A stretch of DNA of 64,000 bases from Cacajao melanocephalus (GCA_963573385.1 CAUYLG010044510.1:1-64000), one strand, 5' to 3'. Shown: positions 13,254-30,910, counted from the first letter of the stretch. Made by a program: numbers and translations. Notes: generated by a model not told the origin, from the sequence alone.

Positions 13254-14590
13254 GCCACTGTATCAATTCAGGTCAAATATTGTTTGTTTGTTTTTTAAGG
13301 AGCAGATTAACATCTTCCATATCTTTTGCTATTACAGTCTTCTTACCTGAGCAGTTGAAATGAGACTAGCGTTAATTAGAAATATTAACACCTCTAAAGA
13401 TAGTAAGGTTTTGGATGGTACAGTAAATCCTCACTCACATGCTTGGAGAAAGTTCAGTCTGATTTGATTAATGAAAAACAAACAAAAAAAACCTATAACT
13501 ACATATTTTAATCTCATGTATTAGCTCCTATTTAGTGCATATAAGTGTTTGAACAGGTACTTATTTTTAATGAACAAAATATTTGTAGTGAGTATTTTTA
13601 AATCAATTAGAACAGTTCCTTCTTGTAAGTAAATTAAATGCTATTCTTAGCCGATGGTATGCATCATTCATTTGCTTTGCAAACCATTCTTTCACACCAT
13701 TTGAGCTGGTGTGAAAGCAAATTGAGCCCATCTCCACTGGAATTTATTGCATTTTCTTAATTTCTGACACTCTATGCTCCCAATAGCAGGAACTGTATCT
13801 TGGCTACCACGACATTCCAGGCCTGGCTCCTAGAATGATTTCAGCTGTTTAAGACTCAGTTAATATTTGCTCACTGATTAAAATTTAGCTCCATTAATTT
13901 ATATTTCAAAATGCCTTACCACTTGCCAAGTGCTTTTGGATTTTACAATTAGTTACAAATGGTAGTTTAAGGTTTTTCTGGTCTTATTTCATTCTTCCTT
14001 TAACTAGCTTTAAAAAACTGGTTGATTCTATTTCATAATTCTAATTACAGCACAGTGTTAAGTGAAAGAAAATTCAAAATTTATATTCAGAATTATTCTA
14101 ATTTTGTAAATATACATAGAAATATGTGAGCTTTAAAAAAGAAATATATGCCAAAGTACAATCAAAATGTAAATAGTGGATACATCATGTTGGTGATATT
14201 AGGAGCAGTTTCGTATTTTTAAAGTTTTCTGTGTTTCCAAATATGAACACACTTTATATCAGAACAAAAACTATCTTAGTCGTTCATTGAACATTAGAAA
14301 TAGAAGTTTTGAAGATAACCCAAACACCCAGGGAAAACATCTATTTCTTCTGTCACAGTTGTGTCAACTTTTCTTAAAATGGTGTTTAGCAGTTTCTTTC
14401 ACTACATTGCAAACAATTTTAGTAGCTTCAGTTCTTTGATAAATCTGTACCTTTTAGATCTTTGATTATTATTAGCAAAGAAAAGATAGACCCAAATGAA
14501 AAACAGTTGCATGTTTGAAATATGTCCAGGGGGATTGATGTGGAAAGAAGAGCTCCTCTCATCTCCAGGGTCAAAGCAGCAGTCCCGCCA
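13254..14590. other. Unique intron sequence
   Basis: Contains a hairpin at 13688-13716 and a faint L2-like tail at about 13785-13885 (GCAGGAACTGTATCTTGG, later AATATTTGCTCACTGA). No exon. Confidence 0.4.
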
Positions 14591-14591
14591 A

Positions 14592-14740
14592 GCTCTGCTG
14601 GGGTCACCTGGAGCACATCACTTAACTGTCTACCTCCGTTCCCGCTTCTGGCCATTATAACATTCAAAATACCCACCTTCATACAGGATTCACAGGGAGG
14701 AGCACATCAGATCATTATGTGTGTGAAGGGGCTTTGAATG
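14592..14740 (+). mobile_element. Probable MIR fragment
   Basis: GAGCACATCACTTAACTGTCTACCTCC, then the ACCTTCATACAGGATTCACAGGGAGGA region, follow the MIR core and 3' part with gaps. Confidence 0.55.
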
Positions 14741-16324
14741 ACAGTCACCACATTATTGTCACCGTGCGCATTATTTCCAGTTCAAAAATGGCAGAGGAGG
14801 GAAGATGTATATTGTTCTCTTTATCTTGGCTCAGCACCAGGCATATCTAGGTTGTGCTGCTTTGCCCTCCAGTATGAAGAGTTAGAAGGTAAATATCAAT
14901 ATTGCTTTTCATAACTAATAGCTTCATAGTTCGTGACAGGTGATTTCTTGGCTTCCGTTAGCATTTCCGAGACCATTGTACACAGCAGCCATCCCCTGCA
15001 GAGGTGGAGAAAACTCATTTTTCAAGGCAAATAGTCCCAAGCCAGGGCTTCAGTCCTGGCGGAATGAAATAAAGAAGGAGAGTTTGTCTTTAAGGGAAGC
15101 TAGCATTTAAGCAGATGTTGGATGTGATCAGAGATGCTTGTGAGGGGCAGAGAGCATTGAAGACATATACCCTTTTGCACATCTTTGAATGCCTATAAGT
15201 GCTTACCAGGAGCCAAGAGCACATGGGTGGGTGCGTGCAAATGCTGGAGTTAACCCCATCCGTGGGCATTCACCGCCTGAGTAAAAATTGATGGCAAAGT
15301 GCACAACTGTGATTCTGCTGCTCATTTCTGTAGTGCATTTCTTCTATTTGAAAGGATGCTCATTATCCTTCTAAGCTTTTTTGGCCATAACTGTGAGGGA
15401 AGGCCCAAAGAAAGAACCTATGTTGGAAATCAGGTTTATTCACCCATGTGGGTGGAGGTACGAAGGAGGGAAGAACCTCTGTTGGGTAGCGGGTTTCTTT
15501 GTGTGGGTTGGAGGTCTGGTAGAATAGGGGTAACCACATACTGCCCATCCCTCCAGGATCATTTTCCCTTTGGATATTTAGCAAGCAACAAGAGAGGAAT
15601 TTTAGAAGACAAGGCAGATGATTTCAAGCTACTTTGTCATAGAGGAAGAAAGTTTCCTTCTATTTTAATGGCTATTGCATGATTTGTCGGAGTGAAGATT
15701 GGGAGGGGGCACAGAGGAGCACCAGTAAGAGACAAGTAATTTATTCGTCTCCATTAATTGAATTTAATAAATGAGTTTTGTCAGTTTACCAATATGTATT
15801 AGTTTCAGGGAGTGTTTCAGTATTATTCTGTGAAAGCATCCAGGGGTATATTTTATGGCTACAGCGTAGATTATCTTGCACACATATTGAAGTAAAGATA
15901 CCTTTCCACATTCCATATACTGACTTATCACCCAAATTTGAAAATCTCCATTTAGCACTTTCTAAAATACCAGTGCAAATTAATATAGTTTTATAGATAT
16001 ATGTACTAAAATGCAGATTAAGACGTGGAATCTAATGAACGTAGCAGGAAAAAAATTTTCTCAAGTCTGTTCATTACTATTCCTGTTCACATTTTTTATT
16101 ATTTAATAGCTTATTCCTTGAATATGTGTGACTTGGGATTAGATGTGCCAGTTGGAAGACCTCAGAGGTTCAGAAATTCACAGACATGTGAAATATAAAA
16201 CCGTATTCATTTAGCAGATACTGATAGGCATATAAAATAGAACCTCCATCATCTATCTTTAGAAAAAGAAGATTAAACAGAAGTGTAATTAATTTGCCAA
16301 CTCTGCTTCCCGATTGAGACATTT
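14741..16324. other. Unique intron sequence
   Basis: No exon or repeat recognised in about 1.6 kb. The 127-codon + frame at 15299-15682 has no recognisable product. Confidence 0.4.
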
Positions 16325-16399
16325 ATCAAAGTTGATCTTTAATCATTAGTTTCCTTATCTGTAAAATGAAGTCTATTATGACCTCTAAGGTCTATTTGT

Positions 16400-16400
<1 letters not shown>
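16325..16400 (+). mobile_element. Possible MIR fragment
   Basis: TAGTTTCCTTATCTGTAAAATGAAG matches the most conserved MIR segment. Only about 75 bp is alignable. Confidence 0.5.
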
Positions 16401-19263
<2,863 letters not shown>

Positions 19264-19266
<3 letters not shown>

Positions 19267-19364
19267 GTGAAGGGCGCAAACAAGTAAACCCAGCACTTTG
19301 GGATGCCGAGGCGGGGGGAAAAACAAAATGCGGGAGTTCGAGACAAACAACACAACAACAACAC
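19264..19364 (+). repeat. Corrupted partial duplicate of an Alu left arm
   Basis: Aligns without gaps to 19365-19465 (offset 101) over at least 80 bases. It shares the private variants GGGATGCCGAGGCGGG and CAAAC, yet differs mainly by pyrimidines replaced by A or G. See findings. Confidence 0.85.
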
Positions 19365-19700
19365 TGGGTGCATGGCTCAAACCTGTAATCCCAGCACTGT
19401 GGGATGCCGAGGCGGGTGGATCACCTAAAGTCTGGAGTTCGAGACCAGCCTCATCAACATGGAGAAACCCCATCTCTACTAAAAATACAAAATTAGCTGA
19501 GCGTGATGGCACATGCCTCTAATCCCAGCTACTTGGGAGGCTGAGGCAGGAGAATTGCTAATCCCAGCTACTTAGGAGGCTGAGGCAGGAGAATCACTTG
19601 AACCCAGGAGGCAGAGGTTGTGGTGAGCCGAAGTCATGCTATTGCACTCCAGCCTGGGCAACGAGCGAAACTCTGTCTCAAAAAAACAAAAACTAAAAAG
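19365..19700 (+). mobile_element. Alu with internal 39-bp tandem duplication
   Basis: Sense-strand Alu starting at TGGGTGCATGGCTCA. A 39-bp segment of the right arm (AATCCCAGCTACTTGGGAGG...) occurs twice in tandem, 19521-19559 and 19560-19598. The tail is short and A-rich. Confidence 0.93.
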
Positions 19701-20466
19701 AAAACCATTAATTCTGTTTGGATCTCCTTGCTCTGCTATTGAAAACAACAGTGCTGATTGAGGTGACACACTTGTGCTGGTCATCCCTCCTGGGTGGGAC
19801 AACCTCTAGCTTGTTACCACCATGCTAGGAAGACAGGAGCAACTGCCATTTAGCTTCAGTCACCACTCGTTTCCCCATTAGCCCCTTGTGGACTGGAAGC
19901 TCCTTGAAGGAAACAAGGCATTAAGTCACATTTTACTTCATATGCCGCCACCATGATGTACCTGGCACATAAAATGTTTGTGGAATAATCTGAATGAGTG
20001 GCTCACTGAAAAGTTTAATAAAATGGGGTTTAAGGAGACTGTGACATTCGTGAACAGCATGACATCCGTGCTTATTTCTATGGCTTTCTTTTGGGCTCAA
20101 CACCTGGGTTCCTGGCATATGAGAAGTAGAAGTATCCTGGAGCCATAGGGGAAACCGTACCTTATTCTTACCACTTCAAAATATCTGCATGAAGCCGTTT
20201 TTAAAATGGTCCCCCATACTTAGTCAGATTCGGGCAATTCAGTTTGGGGAATTATTTTCTGTAAATGAGGGCCCAGGCAGAGTTCTGACTTCAGCTTTAC
20301 CAGCTGCCTGAGTGCCATGGTTTAGTATAATTAAAATACAGTGAGTGTCTTCAGACATCATTCGGGGCTACCTTAATCGACTCCAGCCCTTGAACTTAAT
20401 GAACTGGACACTTTTAAGTGTGGAACCTGGAAAATAAAAGCCAGCACCTGTTGCCAAAATGCATTG
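19701..20466 (+). other. Unique intron with an L2/MIR 3' tail at about 19885-20000
   Basis: GTGGACTGGAAGCTCCTTGAAGG, then GTACCTGGCACATAAAATG and GAATAATCTGAATGAGTGG, follow the L2 3' end. The rest is unassigned. Confidence 0.55.
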
Positions 20467-20467
20467 T

Positions 20468-20578
20468 CTCATAATCAGAATCATTTCTAGGGCCAGCTGA
20501 ACATGGATGCCCAGAGAAATTCCCACTGACTCAGCAATTTCAGGTTGGGATTGTATTTCAGAGTCACTTAACGAAAAG
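20468..20578 (+). mobile_element. MER5-type hAT relic
   Basis: ATAATCAGAATCATTTCTAGGGCC, then CCCACTGACTCAGCAATTTCAGGTTGGG, match the middle of MER5A-like elements. The termini are not clear. Confidence 0.55.
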
Positions 20579-21538
20579 ATTTCACCCAGTGGCATGGCCC
20601 CAATAGTTATCAGGTAACTCTGTGCCCATCTTAGCAGACTAACTGATTAAATCATGTTACCCTTTACTGGGGGTGAAATGAAATGCTTTAAACTCACTCC
20701 TGATCCCACCCACCACCCCAAGTCATTCCAGCAAACAAATCCGTAACAGATTGCTAAGAGAGGGGAGATAGGTGAAACTGGAGAATACACTAAAAATCAG
20801 CTAGTTTTAAATGGTAGGGGTGGGAGCCATGGCCCCTCTGGATTGGTCCACTTTATAAATCCCAGAGGGAACTCATTCTGTGCTTGAAGGAAAACTTTGC
20901 TTTGTTCTGTGGTTAGATTGTGCTGAACAGATCAATTCATGTCAAAGAGCATCAACTTTTCTCATTTATACCATGGCTTCCATCCCACATCGCACTTTAT
21001 TTATTCTTAATAGAACCTTGAATAGATTTTCAATTTTGTTGTGTCCTTCAGTGGAGCATCAGACACCAGAACAACCTGGTCAGCAAATATTATGAAGTTC
21101 TCAGCAGTTACTACAAGACAGGATGTTAACACATGGCACATCGTGGAATTCATTTACGTAACACATATTTGGCACGCACCTATCCAGTATGTATCAGGCA
21201 CAGTGCCAAGGCCTTAAGGTGGAGAAGAAGAAAACATAGTTCTTGCTCTCAGAGAGCTTAGATCTAGAGGTTGCTAGATGCTGTCTTCCATGTCTTTCTA
21301 CTTGTATTTCTGAAACTGAACAGCCAATTGACATGTAGTAAGCAATCATTTTTCCAGGAAAAGTCTTTTGGGGTGCAATAACATGATAAGGGACCTGAGA
21401 AAAATAGGCAGGGTAGGGATGGCAATGGGGAAGATTCAGTTATAAAGGAACTGCATTCGTGTAGATTATATCACCGTATATCTGTTTCTGTGAAGCACCT
21501 CATTTAATCAGATGGTATCATGGCAACTAGAAGAGTGC
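20579..21538. other. Unique intron with a possible old SINE/LINE relic at 21140-21270
   Basis: The segment with CACATATTTGGCACGCACC, TATCAGGCACAGTGCCAAGG and CTCTCAGAGAGCTTAGATCTAG resembles a very common ancient mammalian repeat motif (increasing-age L2/MIR3 type). No exon. Confidence 0.45.
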
Positions 21539-21539
21539 T

Positions 21540-21660
21540 TACTTAATAGGGCTGCTCCATGCAAAGCCCTAGCAGACTGAAAGTGCTTTGTAGGTATTAG
21601 CTATTATTATTCCTACTACTGGACACTAATAGGTAGTAGGCACTCCATAAAGGTTGGTGA
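21540..21660 (+). mobile_element. Possible MIR 3' fragment
   Basis: AAAGTGCTTTGTAGGTATTAGCTATTATTATTCC, then TAGTAGGCACTCCATAAAGG, follow the MIR 3' end. Confidence 0.55.
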
Positions 21661-24210
21661 CACAAGTGGGTGGGAGATTTCATGCTGAAATGTAAACCTG
21701 TACGTAAACTGAATATCCCATCTATATGAAGAGAGAACCTTCTACAGTACAAGGAAGAGCAAGATATTCACATTGTATTGGGAAAAGAATGATCTGAACA
21801 CTTGGCTTAACTTCCAGGCTTCGGAGTGTCTCTCTGCCCAGCATCCATGTCCATTTAAATAGAAATGGCAGTAGCAGCTTCCTGGTGCTGCTGGTGGGAA
21901 AAACCATGGTAAGGTGTCTTTTTTCTTTCACTCCAGGGCAGAGGTGATGATAGGAGAGGGACCGGGCGGGAGCAATGATGGTGATAATCGGGGTAACTGA
22001 TGAGAGCAGGAGGGCGGGGCCGGGAACAGGAGGGGAGTGTGAGCATGAGAAGACAGTTCTCAGAAGCCGACACCCAGGTGACTTCCCTGGAATCTCCCTG
22101 CTCTGAAATGGGTAACTTGGCTCCTTTCTCTGAAGTTCCAAAGCGTAAAGGAGCTTCTTGTTGTAGGGGAGTTAAGCTCCAGATTTTTACAAGCAGCTCT
22201 TCAGAGCCTGGCCTCCAATGCCATCCATCCGGGCGGGGCAAGAACTACTTACCCTGTTTGTGCGTAACCACAAACTGGTTAATGTGAGGGGAAGGCAGGA
22301 ATGGTCACCATTGTCACAGGTTTCTACCTTGCTTTGAGCCAAGCTCTAGCAGTTACATGAGCACCAGTTACGGAAGGTCTGCAGTTATGGTAAGACACGT
22401 TAGTGCTGACCTGGCTCACCCAGCAAGGGAACGAAGGCCATCCGCACATCAGACCCAGCAATTCAGGTGAAGGAACATACACAGCCTCCTAGTTCGCTGG
22501 AACAAGAGTCACCCAAATTCACTAGATAATCACTCAATGTGTTTTCGTATAGCCACATACCCACAGCCTGGAGAAGGTGAAACGCTTTCAGAGAATGATT
22601 CCTGAGACTATGGAAACATTGACCATTTAGGATCAGAAGACCCTCACTCAAGGCTGGCCTCAGGAAAATCAAGTCTGATGATTCCCGTAATGAGTTCAAG
22701 CCAGACAACTGAATTATGGATCTGACATTAAAGACAACTAGCGGAATGGAGGAGGAGGAGAAGTTTGGGGACAGAGAGGACAGTGTAATCTTCTGGGAGT
22801 AAGATTTATTACTGAACATTAAAAAAAGATCTGCAAGTTAAGTTGAGAATAATTTTGTTTATACTCAAAATGCTACAATGTCCTTTTCTTTGATTTGTTT
22901 ATGCAAGTTTTAGGAGCAAGTTACATTTTTTAGCATATAGTCTACATTTATTCCCAAAGCACTGCTCCTAAGACAGTCCATCAGATTATTTCCTCAAGAC
23001 TCTGGAAAAGGGAATAAAAGGCATATTTTTAAAGGTGGGGGTGTATGTGCAAAACACGTTTGTTTTAACGAGATCTGAATGCTGTAGAAATAATTAGCCA
23101 TGTGCGTGAACGAAAATAATGAATACCAAATGGTACAATATCCTTCTCGAATCCTGTTTCAAAAACAGAATGTGAAGGAGACATTACGTTCTCTCATCCC
23201 TCTCACTTCTCTTTCCCCCTTGTTACCCCTGATTTTGTAACAATCACTATTACCCTCTTGGCTATGAGTTTAATGTCTCTATATAAAGAGCCACCCCCTA
23301 ACACAGATTCTTCTTGCCTTTCAGAGATACTTAAACATCTTTGGGTACTGCACTACTTCTTTTCCACAGGGGCTCAGACATAGTCACTAGTGAGCATTTT
23401 CATTAGCTAAAATAAATTAAATGTATGTTGCAAATGTGCAGCAACATTGAAGAAGCTGCCAACTACACCCTACCTTGTCCTTGGGAGTCATTTGCTTAGA
23501 ATAAGTAAAGACTTTCTCACTTGCTAGTTTCAGGCGTCTTACCTTGTGCTATTCCTTACAAATGGACAGGGCAGTTCTAGAGTCCACTTCTTGAATATAG
23601 GGAAAGACCCCAGTGGTGTATTGGGATAATGGAGACAGACAGGTCTGAATGTGGGGTGTGGACGTGGGCTTGTGTGCGTGGGTTTCTTCAAACCTAAAGT
23701 TGCTGGATCACATTTCTAACAACAGTCTGCCTGACCTTATAGGATCTCCTTTCTCACTGTGAATACGTTACCATGAGAGGAGCTAAGATTGGCTAAAGGA
23801 CTTTCTGGAATGAGCCCTGGACTTAAAGGCCCGTTAAAGAGGGAGCGAACAAGAGGAACAGTGTTTTCCAAGAGGCTTACTTCTCTTAAATTGAAACATA
23901 GTCGTGTTCCCTGGCTTTCAGGGCACTTGCTCAGAGCCCTTATGTTTATTCAAGCATTTGCTTGGTGATGTGGGAGGCTCAACCAGTGTAATCCCAGGCA
24001 TGAGATGTTCAAATGCTGAACGTGTTATCCAAGCGCATTATTTCCCATTGACATATGTAAATTTAAAAATAAAATAATAATGTACATTTACATATTGAAT
24101 CTTGCGACTGGAAAACACATTTCTGATGTCACTGAGTGTATCTGTTTCCCAACTTTAAAATAGGATTATAGAGCTGTTCTCTCTTTAAAGTCATCGCTGG
24201 CCATACAGTT
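21661..24210. other. Unique intron sequence, locally GC-richer
   Basis: Contains three GGGCGGG-type GC boxes (about 21963, 22012, 22231). No exon, CpG island or TATA-proximal transcript structure is evident. Frames of up to 139 codons at 21722-22241 on the minus strand have no recognisable product. Confidence 0.4.
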
Positions 24211-24211
24211 T

Positions 24212-24303
24212 AATCCAGTGGGCATTAATTCAGATTCTGGGTTAGTATCTTGTAGAAGCTTCCCACTGCTTCTAATGTTCAACAGAGATTGAGAATCTAT
24301 GGT
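24212..24303 (-). mobile_element. MER5A-type hAT relic
   Basis: In reverse complement the order GATTCTCAATCTCTGTTGAACATTAGAAGCA, then CCCAGAATCTGAATTAA, matches MER5A. It is diverged. Confidence 0.55.
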
Positions 24304-24639
24304 CTAATCCAATGGCCTTTCTTAGCCTTTCTCAGTTTCTCTGCTGCATTTAATATGGTTGATGTCTTAGTTTTCTTCCCTTTTTTATTTTTATTTTTTA
24401 TTTCCATAGGTTTTGGGAGAACAGGTGGTGGTGTTTGGTTACGTGAGTAAGTTCTTCAGTGGTGATTTCCGAAATTTTCAGTGCACCCATCACCCAAGCA
24501 CTATACACTGTACCCATTTTGTAGACTTTAATTCCTCACCCCTCTCCCAGTCTTTCCCCTAAGTCCCCAAAGTCCACTGTATCATTGTCAGGCCTTTGCA
24601 TCCGCACAGCTTAGCTCCCACTGATGTGTGAGAACATAC

Positions 24640-25768
24640 TGTTACAGGATCCCTGGGGTGTCAGTTTTTCTGGTGGGAAACGTCTGTGGCCACAGTGCCT
24701 TTGCCCGAGTTCTTGTCCTGCGTCCAGGAAGAATGAGGTACACAGACAAGTGAAGGGTGAAAAAGAAGAGTTTTATTTAGTGTTAAAACAGCTCAGAGGA
24801 TTGGGTAGCTCCTCTCTGTGAGGAGGTCATCCCATTGAGGGTTCAGCTCTCAGCAGAGAGGAGGCCCTGGAAAGGGTGACTCATCTCTGCAGGTCTCTGT
24901 AGCTGGTCATCCAGTCCCATCCTCTCTCTGCCCTCTTTGTCCTCTGGCCATCTTCCTGCCTGCTCTGGCTGAGCCCAGGGCTTTTAGGGACCTTAGAGGG
25001 GAGGAAGTACGTGCCGCTTGTCCATGGGCAGCCATGGGTGGGCGGAAGAGGCACCATGAGTCCCCACTTTTGTTGGTAGGATTGGCAGCCTGGCCCCCAG
25101 CCTTCAGGTCCTCCCTGGCCTGAAGGTGGGGCCTAACTGGGGATCCCCCTCTTTTCCACCCAGGACTCTGCCTCCTGCTGCCATTCATGGACCAGGGTCA
25201 TGGCCCCAACCCAGCTCCGAGATCTGAGCAGGCGCTGGGAATAGAGAGAGGCGAGGCGGTGGGTGCAGACACCCCTGAGCATTCAGCGATGGGGGATCCT
25301 TCCTGGGGCACTCAAGGGGGCAGGCTGCAGAGACCCTGGTCCTGTGCCTGGGAGGGTGGGCTACAGCTGCACCCTGGAGCTCCTGCCCTGACATCTCAGA
25401 GGGGGCAGGGCTCCAGCTAGTCTCTGGCTCCTGCGTGTTTCCTGGAGTGGGAGGCCCAGGTCTGCAGCCCTGGGTGTGGCAGCTGCAGCTGCACCGGGGA
25501 AGGCAGATCCTGCCTGTTCTTGGCTCCCCCAAGAGCACAGGGAGGCTTGGGTCCACAGCTGCAGTTTGGGCAGCTGTAGCCCCACACATGAAGGCAAGGC
25601 TCCTGCCTCTCCGTGGAGCAGGAGGCCTGCGTCTGCAGCTGCAGTTCAGGTGGCTGCAGCGGCCCCAGGCTCCCATCCCAGCTCGGAATGAACGGGGCTC
25701 CCACCAGCTCAATGGAGTGCGCAGCCCCAGCTGCATAGCCAGCTTGATGGCAGCAGCCTCTGCCATCA
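24640..25768 (-). mobile_element. Solo LTR of a class I-type endogenous retrovirus, GC-rich with tandem units
   Basis: The 1129-bp insert begins TG (24640) and ends CA (25768). It is flanked by a 4-bp duplication with one change (ATAC 24636-24639, GTAC 25769-25772), as expected for class I elements. On the minus strand an AATAAA signal lies at about 24773-24778, roughly 135 bp from the LTR 3' end, as in an R-U5 layout. The 5' half (25380-25660) is GC-rich with imperfect units of about 80 bp centred on CAGCTGCAG. Family name not certain. Open frames of 165 and 193 codons run through it on the minus strand but have no retroviral gene resemblance. No gag, pol or env sequence is present. Confidence 0.75.
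25430..25660. repeat. Imperfect tandem units of about 80 bp within the LTR
   Basis: CAGCTGCAG-centred motifs recur at about 25480, 25555 and 25635, each followed by GC-rich related sequence. Three imperfect units are visible. Confidence 0.6.
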
Positions 25769-26214
25769 GTACGATGTTCAGGTTTCCATTCCTGAGTTAC
25801 TTCACTTAGAATAATGGTATCCAGTTCCAAAGAGGTTGCTGTGAATGCTAATACTTTGTTCCTTTTTACAGCTGAGTGGTATTCCATGGAATATGCATAT
25901 AACAGTTTATCCACTCATTCATCGATGCGCATTTGGGCTGGTCCCATATTTTTGTGATTGTGAATTGTGCTGCTGGAAACATGCATGTGCAAGTATCTTA
26001 TGACTTCTCCTCTGGGTAGATACCCAGCAGTGGGATTGCTGGATCAAGTGGTCGTTCTACTTTTAGTTCTTTAAGGAATCTCCACACTGTTTTCCGTGTA
26101 GGTTTTCCATAGTGGTTGTACCAGTCTACATTCCCACCAGCAGTGTGAAAGTGTTCCCTTTTTACCACATCCCCACCAATATCTTTTTTTTTTTTAATTT
26201 TTTTATTACGGCCT

Positions 26215-26690
26215 TTCTTGCATCTTCCTCCTTGACTACTTTTCCTCTCTCTCGTTAAAATTATGGTAGGTGTTTGCTGTTCCTCCCTTTTGACGGCCTT
26301 TCTTGGGTATTTCTCCCAGGGTCAGCTTCCCTCCTGGTTACTGGTGCTGCTTCTGTTGCCCCGATCCCTTACCTACTCTTGGTCCTTTCAGGAGAGTTGC
26401 TGTATGTTTATCATAGAGCCACGTAAAGCTACGTGAGACTTATTATCTTTATTAAGGAGCTTTATTATCTGCCCCTTCGCCAGCATAGCACTCTGTCCAT
26501 TCTGGGTATCTTATTGCAGTTGTGCCTTTCCTGTTCCCAGCTGAGAGCTCCTACTTCTTTAGTTCAATCCAGCTTCCATCAGTCATTCCTCAAGCCTTGT
26601 CAATTTCTTGCGCTTCTCTTCCATGTTTACTGTCCCTGCCTGAGTCTGGACCTCTGGGAGATGAGCTGATTGGATTACAGTCTTCTGCAT
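26215..26690. other. Unique intron sequence
   Basis: Pyrimidine-biased, with a short repeated ACGGCCTTTCTTG (about 26208 and 26294). No exon. Confidence 0.4.
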
Positions 26691-26691
26691 A

Positions 26692-29853
<3,162 letters not shown>

Positions 29854-30132
29854 GATCTTTCCTCTTCAACTACTTGTGGCCTCCAAGCAACTAAGTTTCT
29901 TATTAGAGCTGTCACCCCCCCTAAAGCATAGACAAACTGTCCTCTAAATATCTAAAACTTTGTTTAAAAGGATTCAGTTTTGTTTTCTGGGAAAAGCATG
30001 GTTTAATACAAACAAATTCCATGTGTAACTCAGCTTTATAAAATGGAAGGTCTGGCTTTATTGTGGAGGGTACTGGTTTAGGGAGGTACATACATGAACC
30101 CATGTTCCTCCTGAGGGAACTTAGGGTCCACT

Positions 30133-30295
30133 GCACTGAGTCTCAACCGTGGCTGCACATTGAAATCACGGATGCCCACTCTCACCCTAGAGGTTCTGAG
30201 TTCAGTGGCCTGGAGTGTGGCATGACCAGCAAGATTTTTGAAAATCTTTCCAGGTGATTCTCCTGTGCTGCCAAGATTAAAAAGCGCAAGTCTAG
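30133..30295 (+). mobile_element. MER5A-type hAT element
   Basis: TGAGTCTCAACCGTGGCTGCACATTGAAATCAC at the start and TTTCCAGGTGATTCTCCTGTGC near the end are MER5A landmarks. Confidence 0.78.
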
Positions 30296-30297
30296 TG

Positions 30298-30470
30298 TAG
30301 CAGTTCCCCAACCGAGCTGCCAATCAGAATCACCAAAAGAGATGTTTAAAATACAGATTCCTAGGTCTCAGCCCACACCTACACAATCTTGGGAAACTGC
30401 AGAGAATGTATATTTTTACAGCCTCACATGTATTTCTGATTATCAACTCAGGGGACCCTCCCTGTAGTGT
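30298..30470 (+). mobile_element. Second MER5-type hAT element
   Basis: CAATCAGAATCACCAAAAGAGATGTTTAAAATACAGATTCCTAGG matches the MER5 core. It directly abuts the previous copy in the same orientation. Confidence 0.72.
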
Positions 30471-30590
30471 CCTCACACACGACTGTGATCTTGAAGCATA
30501 ATGCCTATAGCAGTTTTCATTTATTTATTCTCATAGACAAAGCTGGTTTTTACTGTTTCAAGTTTAATGGCCAAGTGTGTTTGTAATTGT

Positions 30591-30910
30591 GGGGTTTTTG
30601 TTGTTGTTGTTGTTGTTGTTGTTGTTTTTTGAGACAAGACCTTGTTCTGTCTCCCAGGCTAGAGTGCAGTGGTGCAATCTCAGCTCACTGCAACCTCCGC
30701 CTCCTGGGTTCAAGTGATTCTCATGCCTCAGCCTCCTGAATAACTGGGATTACAGACATAAGCCACCATGCCTGGCTAATTTTTGTATTTTTAGTAGAGA
30801 TGGGGACTTGCCATGTTGGCCAGGCTGGTCTCGAACTCCTGACCTCAATATCCGCCCACCTCAGCCTCCCCAGGTGCTGGGATTACAGGTGTGAGCCACC
30901 ATGCCTGGCC
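30591..30910 (-). mobile_element. Alu (S-type) with (GTT)n tail
   Basis: Reverse-complement dimer whose T-run contains nine GTT units. The 9-bp target-site duplication TGTAATTGT lies at 30582-30590 and 30911-30919. Confidence 0.96.

Larger units (their letters stand above)
24383..26214 (-). mobile_element. L1 3' region, antisense, split by a solo LTR
   Basis: Pieces 24383-24639 (3' UTR) and 25769-26214 (end of ORF2) are contiguous in L1 once the LTR at 24640-25768 is removed. The left piece ends GTGAGAACATAC and the right piece resumes at ACGATGTTCAGG. It is 5'-truncated at the ATTACGGCC stretch. Confidence 0.9.

Noticed and set aside
20840..20870. ATTGG followed by TTTATAAA, promoter-like
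   Set aside because: Short motifs expected by chance in AT-rich sequence. No CpG enrichment or downstream exon.
23275..23292. TATATAAAG box
   Set aside because: Isolated TATA-like motif with no other promoter feature.
25185..25914. Minus-strand open frames of 193 and 165 codons
   Set aside because: They lie in the GC-rich half of the solo LTR, where stop codons are rare. They overlap each other in different frames and show no retroviral or cellular protein features.
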